Shown piece by piece: positions 11,234 through 18,928 of a stretch of 64,000 bases of DNA. The position numbers and the translations under genes were made by a program. How positions within the stretch are numbered: the stretch's first letter is position 1; every line of letters begins with the position of its first letter. Where the stretch lies: contig NZ_CP018082.1 of assembly GCF_001886715.1 (NCBI RefSeq), positions 1,426,001 through 1,490,000 of the forward strand, written 5' to 3'. The DNA is from Nocardia mangyaensis. Lineage in GTDB: Bacteria > Actinomycetota > Actinomycetes > Mycobacteriales > Mycobacteriaceae. The notes under the pieces were generated by a model, which worked only from the letters and a program-made list of their open reading frames with translations, was not told the DNA's origin and made no database searches.

Positions 11234-11943
11234 GCCGCGCCCTCCCCGAGGTACTGCAACCAGGTCGGGTCCAGGTCGGCGGTGGTCGAGAGCAGTCGCC
11301 AGTGCGGCCCCTTGGGTGAGACCAGCGGATGACGCAGCGTCCAGCCGAGTTCGGTCAGCATCTTGTCCGCCTTGCGGTGGTTGCAGGGGGCGCAGCTGGC
11401 GACGCAGTTCTCCCACGAGTGTTCGCCACCGCGGCTACGCGGGATGACGTGGTCGATGGTCTCGGCTTTGCCGCCGCAGTACCCGCAGCGATAGCGGTCA
11501 CGGTGCATGAGCGCGGCCCTGGTCATGGGCACTCGGGCGCGGTAGGGCACGCGCACGTAGGTGCGCAGCCGGATGACGGAGGGAATCGCCACGGTGGCGC
11601 CCGCGGAATGCAGGACCGGGGCCTGTGGATCGTCGTGGACCGCGTCGGCCTTGGCGCAGATCAGCAGAACGACAGCGCGGCGCGCGGACAGTGCGGTGAG
11701 CGGTTCGTAGGTGGCGTTGAGCAGGAGGACCCGGCGTTTGCGCCATGCGGCGACGTCGTGGTCTCCGGCGAGATGCAGCGGCGCGGGATGATGCGGCAGG
11801 TCGTGATGACCGTGTGCGCCCGGATGATGATCGGACAAGATGTGCAGCGGGATAGCCCCCGAGCCACGATTGTGGACTTCGGCGGGCTGGAGTTGTCGAT
11901 GCGCGCGCGCCTCGTGTGAGCGGGCGCTTGGTCGCTGCTTCAT
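11230..11943 (-). CDS. HNH endonuclease domain protein with His-rich N-terminal arm
   Basis: The chosen ATG (11943) has GAGG six bases upstream and gives 237 residues; an in-frame extension to 12078 lacks a ribosome site. The C-terminal half is an HNH module with zinc-type cysteines at about 153/156 (CGYC) and 184/187 (CAPC), the H of IDHV near 165, and the closing Asn-His-Arg-Lys. Before it is the LNATYEPLTALSARRAV segment seen in the mycobacterial Rv2469c family. Residues about 24-62 are strikingly His-rich, with 11 histidines in 39 residues. Family members are conserved across actinomycetes and are not tied to phages or restriction. Nuclease activity is likely, biological role unknown. Confidence 0.85.
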   Translation of the reverse strand: MKQRPSARSHEARAHRQLQPAEVHNRGSGAIPLHILSDHHPGAHGHHDLPHHPAPLHLAGDHDVAAWRKRRVLLLNATYEPLTALSARRAVVLLICAKADAVHDDPQAPVLHSAGATVAIPSVIRLRTYVRVPYRARVPMTRAALMHRDRYRCGYCGGKAETIDHVIPRSRGGEHSWENCVASCAPCNHRKADKMLTELGWTLRHPLVSPKGPHWRLLSTTADLDPTWLQYLGEGAA

Positions 11944-12137
11944 CGTGACCTCAATTTCATGATTGGCAGGATCATGTGGTATCTGGGGTCGATACTGCAA
12001 CCCAGTTGACCATGGTTCTGCCGGTATTGCACGGCTATTTTTCAAACTTTCGAGTGAACTGTGGTTGAAGGGCGCCACGTTCGTGACCGAGGTCTACCGC
12101 CCGGATCGCTCGCCGGTCAGCGGGGCACAATGGGGAT
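11944..12137. promoter_or_regulatory. Divergent promoter region between the HNH gene and glbO
   Basis: This 194-bp gap is AT-richer than its surroundings and contains no ORF with coding character. CACAAT at about 12127-12132 lies about six bases before the GTG of glbO, a good -10 position for a leaderless transcript starting at the GTG. No ribosome site precedes that GTG. The left part should hold the HNH promoter. Confidence 0.4.
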
Positions 12138-12542
12138 GTGACTTCAGGTGAGCAGACAACGACCTCGTTCTACGACGCGGTAGGCGGCGCCGAGACATTC
12201 CGCCGCATCGTGTCGGTGTTCTATCGCGAGGTCGCCGCCGACGAGATCCTGCGACCACTGTATCCGGAGGAGGATCTCGGCCCGGCCGAACGTAGGCTGC
12301 GGATGTTCCTCGAACAGTACTGGGGCGGGCCGCGCACCTATTCCGACGAGCGCGGGCATCCGCGGCTGCGGATGCGGCACCACCCGTTCGTCGTCGGGCC
12401 ACTGGAACGGGACGCGTGGATGCGGTGTATGCGGATCGCCGTCGGCGAGATCGAACCGTCGATCCTGGACGACGAGCACCGCAAGGCCCTGCTCGACTAC
12501 TTCCACATGGCCGCGCACTCCCTCCAGAACGCGCCCGGCTGA
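12138..12542 (+). CDS. glbO: Group II truncated haemoglobin (trHbO)
   Basis: The 134-residue protein is nearly collinear with the mycobacterial trHbO. It shows [12 protein letters not shown] at the start, Tyr29 at B10, Tyr42 at CD1 (LYPEEDL), the run [13 protein letters not shown], proximal His81 in RMRHHPF, Trp94 at G8 (RDAWMRCM) and the C-terminal [12 protein letters not shown]. These residues build the haem pocket that binds oxygen tightly and reacts with NO or peroxide. It is a cytosolic or membrane-associated oxygen-handling protein. The GTG start has no clear ribosome site and may be leaderless. Neighbouring aglA matches the mycobacterial order (Rv2470-Rv2471). Confidence 0.95.
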   Translation: MTSGEQTTTSFYDAVGGAETFRRIVSVFYREVAADEILRPLYPEEDLGPAERRLRMFLEQYWGGPRTYSDERGHPRLRMRHHPFVVGPLERDAWMRCMRIAVGEIEPSILDDEHRKALLDYFHMAAHSLQNAPG

Positions 12543-12756
12543 CGAAGCGGCACACCGACCGGCTGAAACGCCCAACCGGGTGGTACGGGTGCCCCGCGTT
12601 CGCTGATGACCAGCAGGTGGCGGCCCCATTTCCCCTCGATGCCGAGGTTTACCCCTACGTTTCGGCGCGGCGTGGCGAACGCTGGCGATTTGCCAGATTC
12701 GAGGAAAGTCACGCGGCAGGTGAATATCCCGGGCGAACTTTGGCAATATTGCCGGT
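12543..12756. promoter_or_regulatory. glbO-aglA gap with 12-bp perfect palindrome before aglA
   Basis: GGCAATATTGCC at 12742-12753 is a perfect 12-bp palindrome ending 3 bp before the aglA GTG. Its CAATAT core is also well placed as a -10 element for a leaderless aglA mRNA, so a repressor bound there would block initiation. The rest of the 214-bp gap shows no coding signal. Confidence 0.4.
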
Positions 12757-14361
12757 GTGACACAGACACCTGCCTCGCCGGTGCCGGGGGAAACAAGCAC
12801 CGATCCGTGGTGGAAGACCGCCGTGTTCTATCAGGTCTATCCGCGCTCGTTCGCCGACTCCGATGGTGATGGGGTGGGCGATCTGGGCGGCGTGCGCGAG
12901 AAGATCGGCTACCTGGAGCTACTCGGGGTCGACGCGCTGTGGATCTGCCCGGTCATGCGCTCGCCGCAGGCCGACGGCGGCTACGACGTGTCGGACCCGC
13001 GCGATATCGACCCGCTCTTCGGCGGTCTGGCCGCGCTGGACGAATTGATCGCCGAGGCGCACGATCGCGAGATCAAGGTCACCATGGATCTGGTGCCCAA
13101 CCACACCAGCGTCGAGCATTCCTGGTTCGTCGACGCGCTGGCGGCCGCGCCGGGCAGCCCCGAGCGGGCCCGCTACATCTTCCGCGACGGTAGAGGACCC
13201 GACGGCGCTTCCCCGCCCAACAACTGGCCCAGTATCTTCGGCGGCCCCGCCTGGACAAGGGTCACCGAGGCCGATGGTTCCCCGGGCCAGTGGTACCTGC
13301 ACATCTTCGCGCCCGAGCAGCCCGACCTGAACTGGGACAACCCGGAGGTCGCCGACGATTTCGAGAAGACGCTGCGGTTCTGGCTCGACCGCGGGGTCGA
13401 CGGGTTCCGCATCGATGTCGCGCACGGCATGGCCAAGCCGGAAGGTCTGCCCGACATGGCCACGGTCGAGACGAAGATGCTGGTGCACGACGACGACGAT
13501 CCGCGCTTCAACAATCCCGGCGTGCACGCCATCCACCGCCGCATCCGCACAGTCCTCGACGACTATCCGCACGCGGTGTCGATCGGCGAGGTGTGGGTCG
13601 ACGACAACGTCCGCTTCGGCGAGTACGTGCGCCCGGACGAACTGCATCTGGCGTTCAACTTCCGCCTGGCCGAGGCGCCCTTCACCGCCGAGGGGGTCCG
13701 CGAAGCGATCACTCACTCCCTCGACGCGGTCGCCGCGGTGGCCGCGCCGCCGACCTGGACGCTGTCCAATCACGACATCGAACGTGAGGTGACCCGCTAC
13801 GGCGGGGGCAAGGCCGGGGTGGCGCGGGCCAGGGCGATGCTGATGGTGGAGCTGGCGCTGCCCGGGGCGGTGTTCGTCTACAACGGCGCCGAACTGGGCC
13901 TGCCCAATGTCGACGACCTGCCCGAGGACGTGCTGCAGGACCCGGTGTGGGAGCGCACCGGGCACGCCGAACGCGGCCGTGACGGCTGCCGGGTGCCGCT
14001 CCCGTGGGAGGGCACCACCGCGCCGTTCGGGTTCACCGCCGGGGACACCTCGTGGCTGCCGATCCCGGCCGACTGGGCCGATCGCACCGTGGAGGCCCAG
14101 CTCGAGACCCTGCACTCGACGCTGTCGCTGTACCGGCTCGCGATCGACCTGCGCGGCACGCGGCCGGAGTTCGCCGGTGATCGCCTCGAGTGGTACGGCA
14201 GCCCCGACGGGTGCCTGGCCTTCCGCCGACCGGGCGGGCTGACCTGTGTGCTGAACGCCTCCGACGGGCCGATTCAGCTGCCGCCGGGTGAGGTGTTGCT
14301 GACCAGCGCGCCGGTCGTCGAGGACCGGCTGCCACCGAACGCGGCGGCCTGGTTGGTGTGA
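12757..14361 (+). CDS. aglA: GH13 alpha-glucosidase / oligo-1,6-glucosidase family
   Basis: This 534-residue enzyme has the full GH13 catalytic set. It starts WWKTAVFYQVYPRSF, then has DLVPNHTS (111-118), nucleophile Asp220 in DGFRIDVAH, acid/base Glu278 in GEVW and stabiliser Asp340 in SNHDIE. The domain order is barrel, then a C-terminal beta domain ending in VEDRLPPNAAAWLV. It should release glucose from the non-reducing end of alpha-glucosides; trehalose-synthase-like activity is less likely given the length. There is no signal peptide, so it is cytoplasmic. The GTG start has no obvious ribosome site. It follows glbO as in mycobacteria. Confidence 0.9.
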   Translation: MTQTPASPVPGETSTDPWWKTAVFYQVYPRSFADSDGDGVGDLGGVREKIGYLELLGVDALWICPVMRSPQADGGYDVSDPRDIDPLFGGLAALDELIAEAHDREIKVTMDLVPNHTSVEHSWFVDALAAAPGSPERARYIFRDGRGPDGASPPNNWPSIFGGPAWTRVTEADGSPGQWYLHIFAPEQPDLNWDNPEVADDFEKTLRFWLDRGVDGFRIDVAHGMAKPEGLPDMATVETKMLVHDDDDPRFNNPGVHAIHRRIRTVLDDYPHAVSIGEVWVDDNVRFGEYVRPDELHLAFNFRLAEAPFTAEGVREAITHSLDAVAAVAAPPTWTLSNHDIEREVTRYGGGKAGVARARAMLMVELALPGAVFVYNGAELGLPNVDDLPEDVLQDPVWERTGHAERGRDGCRVPLPWEGTTAPFGFTAGDTSWLPIPADWADRTVEAQLETLHSTLSLYRLAIDLRGTRPEFAGDRLEWYGSPDGCLAFRRPGGLTCVLNASDGPIQLPPGEVLLTSAPVVEDRLPPNAAAWLV

Positions 14362-14424
14362 CACGCGCGCGCGAAGGGGCAGCCGGGGGATGAACTACTA
14401 CACAGCATCGTCTACCGTTGGACC

Positions 14425-14700
14425 GTGAGCATTCTCGAGACAGTGCTGATCTTCGTCGGCATCCCGGCCGCGATCTACTTCGCGATCGCGGGTTTGTCCT
14501 ATCTCGGTAAGCAGTTTCCCGGAGAGAAGCCGGCCCACTTCGCGCTCGGGCAGAAGTGGACCCACCCGCCGGTGCTGTGGAGCGCTACCGACGAGGTGAC
14601 CGCTGCCGGTCACCACACCGCCGAGCCGCATGGCAGCCATGCGGCTCTCGAAGCCGCTGACGCGGCGCTGATCGGAGGCCGGGCAAGTGGCAAGTTCTGA
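14425..14700 (+). CDS. Small conserved membrane-anchored protein
   Basis: The 91-residue product starts at GTG 14425. Residues 2-25 form one membrane helix (ETVLIFVGIPAAIYFAIAGL), followed by a soluble tail with KPAHFALGQKWTHPPVLWSATDE. Its 3' end overlaps the next gene by 14 bp, so the two are co-translated. I recognise it as a conserved actinobacterial small membrane protein without known function. A role with the following DUF5130-type protein is inferred from the coupling. Confidence 0.75.
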   Translation: MSILETVLIFVGIPAAIYFAIAGLSYLGKQFPGEKPAHFALGQKWTHPPVLWSATDEVTAAGHHTAEPHGSHAALEAADAALIGGRASGKF

Positions 14701-15151
14701 GTGGCCCGCGGTGGTCGAGGCCGATCTGCCGCACGGTTTCGCGCTGACCAGCAGCGGACGAGTCTCGGGCGTACACGAGCCCGGCACGGTTTTCGACGAG
14801 GTGCCGTTCACCGATCGTGAGCGCGTCGCCCTCGACAACGCGCTCACCGACGCGACCCGCGCGACCAAGGTCCGCTTCAACATCTACCTCGGTGACCTCG
14901 GCAACGATCCCTCGGCCGGTGCCGACGCGATCCTGCCGAACACCCCGGAGGCGGCCGACTCGGTGCTCATCGCCGTCTCCCCGAACCAGCAGGCGATCGA
15001 GGTGCGTTCCGGGGTGAACGTGGCCGAGCGGGCCAACGATCGCATCTGCCAGCTGGGCGTCACCGCCGCGCTGGCCTCGTTCCGTCAGGGCAATCTGATC
15101 GACGGCTTGATCTCGGCAGTGCGCGTGATGGCCGCCGCCATCGGCCGGTAG
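14687..15151 (+). CDS. DUF5130/TPM-like domain protein
   Basis: GTG 14687 is preceded by GGAGG (about 14674-14678) inside the upstream gene, giving 154 residues. The fold pattern (FNIYLGDLGND, then DSVLIAVSPNQQAIEVRSG and a C-terminal helix) resembles TPM-type domains annotated as DUF5130 in mycobacteria. It has no signal peptide. It is coupled to the preceding membrane protein, so it may sit at the inner face of the membrane. Function unknown. Confidence 0.7.
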   Translation: MASSEWPAVVEADLPHGFALTSSGRVSGVHEPGTVFDEVPFTDRERVALDNALTDATRATKVRFNIYLGDLGNDPSAGADAILPNTPEAADSVLIAVSPNQQAIEVRSGVNVAERANDRICQLGVTAALASFRQGNLIDGLISAVRVMAAAIGR

Positions 15152-15171
15152 TTTTCGCGGCCCAGCCGCCT

Positions 15172-15215
15172 CGCGTTCGGCGCGTCCACCCTTCCCGGTG
15201 GGCGCGCCGTTCGCG
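15172..15215. terminator. Strong GC hairpin after the DUF5130 gene
   Basis: The left arm CGCG-tt-CGGCGCG-t-CCACC (15172-15190) and right arm (15197-15215) pair almost perfectly around a CTTCCC loop, with only a TT/TT internal mismatch and one G-U. No long T-run follows. It ends the 14.4-15.2 kb operon and marks the boundary with the accessory block. Confidence 0.6.
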
Positions 15216-15337
15216 TTGGCGGGCAGAGTTTTTGCACTTTTCTTCTCGGATCGGGAATCAATCCGCGCGGCTCTAACCTTTAAAATGATGATGAGTGGTT
15301 ACAACTCGTCATCCACTTCGAGAAAGCGAGAGCCGTT

Positions 15338-16204
15338 GTGAGTCAGATCCGCCACGCCACCGTCGAGATCCAGGGCCAGTCGATCTTCTTCCGGGAGGCG
15401 GGTGATCCGGACAAGCCGACCCTGCTTCTGCTGCACGGGTTTCCGACGAGCTCGGCGATGTTTCGCACGCTGATCCCCGCGCTCGCCGACGACTACCACC
15501 TGATCGCCCCGGACCATCTCGGCTTCGGGCAGTCGGCCATGCCGACCGTCGAGGAGTTCGACTACAGCTTCGACAACCTCACCGAGCTCACCTTGGGATT
15601 GCTCGCCGCCCTTGGCATCGAACGCTTCGCCCTCTACATCCAGGACTACGGCGCCCCGATCGGGTTGCGGATCGCCGCGGCGCACCCCGAGCGGGTGAGC
15701 GCGATCATCACCCAGAGCGGCAACGCGTACATGGAAGGCTTCACGCCGTTCTGGGACGTGCTGTTCGCCCACGCGGCCGACCGTGTCACCCACGAACCGG
15801 AGGTGCGCAAGCTGCTCGAACTCGACGCGACCACCTGGCAGTACACCCACGGCGTGCCGGAACCGCGGCGCTCGCTGATCAGTCCTGACACCTGGACCCT
15901 CGATCAGGCCTACCTGGACCGGCCGGGCAACAAGGAGATCCAGCTGCAGCTGTTCTTCGACTACAAGAACAATCTCGACGGTTACCCGACGTTCCAGAAG
16001 TACTTCGCCGAGCATCAGCCGCCGACGCTGATCGCCTGGGGTGAGCACGACGAGATCTTCGGCCCCGACGGTGCCCGCGCCTACCTGCGCGATCTGCCCG
16101 ATGCCGAACTGCACCTGCTCGACGCGGGCCACTTCGCGCTCGAGACGCACGGGCCGGAGATCGCCGCGCTGATCCGCGACTTCCTGGGCCGGGTTCTGGT
16201 CTGA
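15338..16204 (+). CDS. Alpha/beta hydrolase, haloalkane-dehalogenase/epoxide-hydrolase-like
   Basis: The 288-residue protein has the oxyanion motif HGFPTS at 33-38, the nucleophile elbow IQDYGAPIG with Asp103 instead of Ser, an acid in GEHDEIFG and the catalytic His of GHFALET. An aspartate nucleophile in the x-D-Y-G context is typical of the haloalkane dehalogenase and epoxide hydrolase branch. It is cytoplasmic and stands alone with its own 186-bp upstream region. That region is AT-rich just before the start (TAACCTTTAAAATGATG around 15277-15293). Substrate unknown. Confidence 0.8.
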   Translation: MSQIRHATVEIQGQSIFFREAGDPDKPTLLLLHGFPTSSAMFRTLIPALADDYHLIAPDHLGFGQSAMPTVEEFDYSFDNLTELTLGLLAALGIERFALYIQDYGAPIGLRIAAAHPERVSAIITQSGNAYMEGFTPFWDVLFAHAADRVTHEPEVRKLLELDATTWQYTHGVPEPRRSLISPDTWTLDQAYLDRPGNKEIQLQLFFDYKNNLDGYPTFQKYFAEHQPPTLIAWGEHDEIFGPDGARAYLRDLPDAELHLLDAGHFALETHGPEIAALIRDFLGRVLV

Positions 16205-16322
16205 GCGCATCGGGCGGCCGGGTGGTGCGCGCCCGGCCGTTCCGGGGGGTGAGCGGGAGATCGAGTACCCTGATCGGCGATCTATCGGCCGGAACATCGG
16301 CCGTCGTCGTCTCGGGGGGAAC

Positions 16323-17525
16323 ATGCGGACAGGTATCGCCCGGGTGCTCGTGGTGGGCTGCCTCGTGCTCGGCGCCTCGGCCTGTGCCGACGACGCGCCG
16401 GAGGCGAGTCAGCTCACCGCAGGTGCGCCGCGGGCCGAGTTCTACACGCCGCCAGTGGAATCCGTGCCCGGTCCACACGGGTCGGTGATCACGGCACAGC
16501 CGCTGACCGGTTCGCGAGCGGTGCCGGGCGCACGCAACACGCTGGTGCTGTACCGGTCGGTCGACGCGCACGGCCAGACCGTGGCGGTGTCGGGCACGCT
16601 CGCGGTGCCGGAAGGTACACCGCCCGAAGGCGGTTGGCCGTTGATCTCCTGGGCGCCCGGCACCAATGGCGTCGCCGATGTGTGCGCGCCGTCGCGTACC
16701 GAGAGTGCTTCGCCAGGTCGCGACGAGCAGGCACGCTGGATCGCCAAGGGCTACGCGGTGGCGCGGACCGACTACCAGGGCCTGGGCACGCCGGGCGAGC
16801 ACGGTTATCTGATCGGTGACACCGAACAGCGCGCGATGACCGATATCGCCACCGCCGCAAGGGAAGTCGATCCCTCGGTAGGTTCACGTTGGCTGGCGAT
16901 GGGGCATTCCCAGGGTGGGCACGCGGCGCTGTTCGCCGCCGGGGCGGCTGGAGCGTGGGCGCCGGGTTCGCCCCTGCTCGGCGCGGTCGCGCTGGCTCCC
17001 GCCTCGCATCTCGGCGAGCAGGTGCGGATGGCGAAGTGGGCGGTGTCCAATCCGCTCGGCAAGCTCGGGGTCGGGGACATCTCGGTATATCTGCCGCTGC
17101 TGGTGCGTGGGGCGCAGACCGTCAGCGAGGTCGACCCTGGTCGGTTCCTCACCGATCGCGCGGTCTCGCTGCTGCCGGTGGTGGACTCCGAGTGCACAGC
17201 CGGGCTGCGAGACGAGGGCAAGTGGGGTGGGCTCTCGCCCAGGGACGTGTTCACCAAGGAGGGGGATCTGTCCGCCCTGCTCCGCGTTCTCGACGACAAC
17301 GATCCCAGCGGGCTGCAGTTCGACACACCCGTGCTGGTCCTGCAGGGCCGTTCCGACCGCACCGTCCCGCCGCAGTCCACCGACGCGATGGTGGCCCAGC
17401 AGCAGATGCGCGGTCAGTCCGTCGACTACCGCACCTACGACGACGTCGACCACAGCGGCATCGTCGCGGCTTCCTTCGCCGACGTCCTCCGCTGGGTGGA
17501 CACCCGCTTCGGCATCACCCGCTGA
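16323..17525 (+). CDS. Secreted lipoprotein lipase (secretory lipase, LIP family)
   Basis: The ATG at 16323 follows GGGGGGA. Residues 1-21 are a lipoprotein signal ending in a lipobox-like LGASAC, with Cys21 as the lipidation site, so the enzyme is anchored outside the cytoplasmic membrane. The mature 380 residues have the nucleophile elbow GHSQGGH, an Asp in QGRSDRTVPP and a terminal His in DVDHSG, the triad of the secretory-lipase family. It should cleave ester lipids outside the cell. It precedes the ClgR/PopR-like regulator by 74 bp. Confidence 0.85.
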   Translation: MRTGIARVLVVGCLVLGASACADDAPEASQLTAGAPRAEFYTPPVESVPGPHGSVITAQPLTGSRAVPGARNTLVLYRSVDAHGQTVAVSGTLAVPEGTPPEGGWPLISWAPGTNGVADVCAPSRTESASPGRDEQARWIAKGYAVARTDYQGLGTPGEHGYLIGDTEQRAMTDIATAAREVDPSVGSRWLAMGHSQGGHAALFAAGAAGAWAPGSPLLGAVALAPASHLGEQVRMAKWAVSNPLGKLGVGDISVYLPLLVRGAQTVSEVDPGRFLTDRAVSLLPVVDSECTAGLRDEGKWGGLSPRDVFTKEGDLSALLRVLDDNDPSGLQFDTPVLVLQGRSDRTVPPQSTDAMVAQQQMRGQSVDYRTYDDVDHSGIVAASFADVLRWVDTRFGITR

Positions 17526-17599
17526 GCGCAGCAGTGGTCTGGTTACGCCGACAGCAGAAGAACAGGGTGGATCACGCCGTGGGTCTCTACGCTCGGAGT

Positions 17600-18007
17600 A
17601 TGGGCGAGCACAACGGGTTGCGGGTGATTCCGGGCGGACGCGACGAGCGCGCGCGACCCGAGCCGCTGTGGCGGGAAGCGTTGGGCGACCGGCTGCGCGC
17701 CCTGCGGCTCGAACAACGGTCCACCCTGGTCGACACCGCGGGCCGCGCCGGAATCTCGCCGCAATATCTGTCCGAGGTCGAGCGCGGTCGCAAGGAACCT
17801 TCCAGCGAGATGATCGCCGCACTCGCTGGTGCGCTCGGCACCTCGCTGGGCGAGCTGGTCGCGCAGGTGGCCGAGTCCATGCGTCGCCACGCGGTCGCTC
17901 CCGCTCGAGCTGTGGTCCTCGGCGGCGACCGTCGGGTTGTCGCACCCTCGCGGCCGGTGGACGTCCCGACCATGTCCGCACCGACGGTGATGTCGCTGGC
18001 GGCGTGA
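17600..18007 (+). CDS. ClgR/PopR-like XRE regulator with C-terminal Leu-Ala-Ala
   Basis: The 135-residue protein starts at ATG 17600. After a basic arm, residues about 26-85 are an XRE helix-turn-helix with SPQYLSEVERGRKEPSSE, the recognition-helix signature of the ClgR family that activates clp genes in actinobacteria. The sequence ends VMSLAA. Free C-terminal Ala-Ala residues are what target ClgR and PopR for ClpP degradation in Streptomyces and relatives. It is therefore probably an unstable activator of Clp genes. The usual clgR neighbourhood (recA, pspA) is absent, so this looks like a second paralogue. A CGC-centred ClgR-like motif (CGCCGACAGCA) lies at 17546-17556. A clpP pair starts 5.9 kb away. 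Confidence 0.75.
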   Translation: MGEHNGLRVIPGGRDERARPEPLWREALGDRLRALRLEQRSTLVDTAGRAGISPQYLSEVERGRKEPSSEMIAALAGALGTSLGELVAQVAESMRRHAVAPARAVVLGGDRRVVAPSRPVDVPTMSAPTVMSLAA

Positions 18008-18268
18008 GGTCTGATGGTGCGCTGATTCGGTCACCGAACGCGCGCTGAGGTGCTTTGGCGTGCGGCGGGTTCGATTCCGGACCGTGAGTTACGGACGACC
18101 TGACCTTCGCCGAGGCGATCCGTCTTGTCCTGGGGGCGCGGGCTGAGGATTCGTCGACATCGTGGGCAGAATTCGACTGTGCGGCGTGCCTGTCGGTGCC
18201 GAGTAGGTCGCGGGGGAGGGTCGGGTTCGAGGTGGCCGGGCGATGGTGTTGGTGCCGAGGCGGGGGAA
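18008..18268. other. Non-coding gap between regulator and TetR gene
   Basis: This 261-bp stretch lies between two genes that converge on it. It holds no ORF with a start and ribosome site, and no strong hairpin is seen. A tRNA T-loop-like GGGTTCGATTCC at about 18067-18078 has no matching cloverleaf. Confidence 0.4.
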
Positions 18269-18868
18269 TCAGCTCACCCGGACGGAATCGATCAGTCGTC
18301 GCAGCAGGTCGACGATGGCGCTGACCGGGAGTTCGGGATCGATCGCGCGCTGGACGCCGAGGCCGATGCCGAGCGAGAGCAGTTGCAGGGCAGCGTCTTC
18401 GGCCGACATCGGCAGGTCGATGCCCATCTCGTCGGCCTGGACCTGGATCAGTGAGGCAAGCATCGCGGTGAGCGTGCGCCTGCGGTCTGCCAGCTCGGCG
18501 CGGATCTCCGGCATGTGCCTTGTGCTGGTGGCGAATTCGACTTCCAGCGCCGTCCACCCCATATCGCCGATGTTCTCGTCGGCCCAGCGCGCGAAGCCGG
18601 CGATGCGCTCGTCCATGGTGTCGTGCGCCATCACCGCGTCGGTGAGGGACTCCGCGCGTTCGACGTGCACGACGTCGATCACGGCGAGGCCCAGCTCGTG
18701 CTTGGTGGCGAAGTTGGAGTACACCGCGCCCTTGGAGAACCCGGCCGTCGCTGCCACCTTCTCCAGTGAGGTCACGTTGTAGCCGTCGGCCAGGAACAGT
18801 CGCTTGGCTGTGTCGACCAGGCGCTCACGGGTGAGTGCGTGCGACTCCTTGCGCGTCATCCTGGCCAT
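18269..18868 (-). CDS. TetR-family repressor of the patatin/monooxygenase cluster
   Basis: The 199-residue protein has an N-terminal TetR domain (LVDTAKRLFLADGYNVTSLEKVAATAG is its core, near 17-43, followed by the KGAVYSNFATKHEL turn). The all-helical ligand domain contains TWALEVEFATSTRHMPE-like segments. The ATG at 18868 has no ribosome site; the transcript may be leaderless or use the ATG nine bases on. It is divergent from the patatin gene with only 60 bp between the starts, so it should repress that operon and itself. The inducer is probably a ketone, lipid or steroid-like compound, judged from the neighbours. Confidence 0.85.
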   Translation of the reverse strand: MARMTRKESHALTRERLVDTAKRLFLADGYNVTSLEKVAATAGFSKGAVYSNFATKHELGLAVIDVVHVERAESLTDAVMAHDTMDERIAGFARWADENIGDMGWTALEVEFATSTRHMPEIRAELADRRRTLTAMLASLIQVQADEMGIDLPMSAEDAALQLLSLGIGLGVQRAIDPELPVSAIVDLLRRLIDSVRVS

Positions 18869-18928
18869 GGGCAGGAGTTTAGCAAAACGGGCTACCGTTG
18901 GAATTCGAATACCGTTAGTATCCGAGTC
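18869..18928. promoter_or_regulatory. TetR operator/divergent promoter region with direct repeat
   Basis: The direct repeat TACCGTT occurs at 18893-18899 and 18910-18916 and flanks the perfect 8-bp palindrome ATTCGAAT (18903-18910). The whole lies midway between the two divergent starts, the expected place for a TetR operator. The region is AT-rich compared with its flanks. Confidence 0.5.

Noticed and set aside
18067..18078. GGGTTCGATTCC resembling a tRNA T loop
   Set aside because: No acceptor or anticodon stem can be built around it in either direction.
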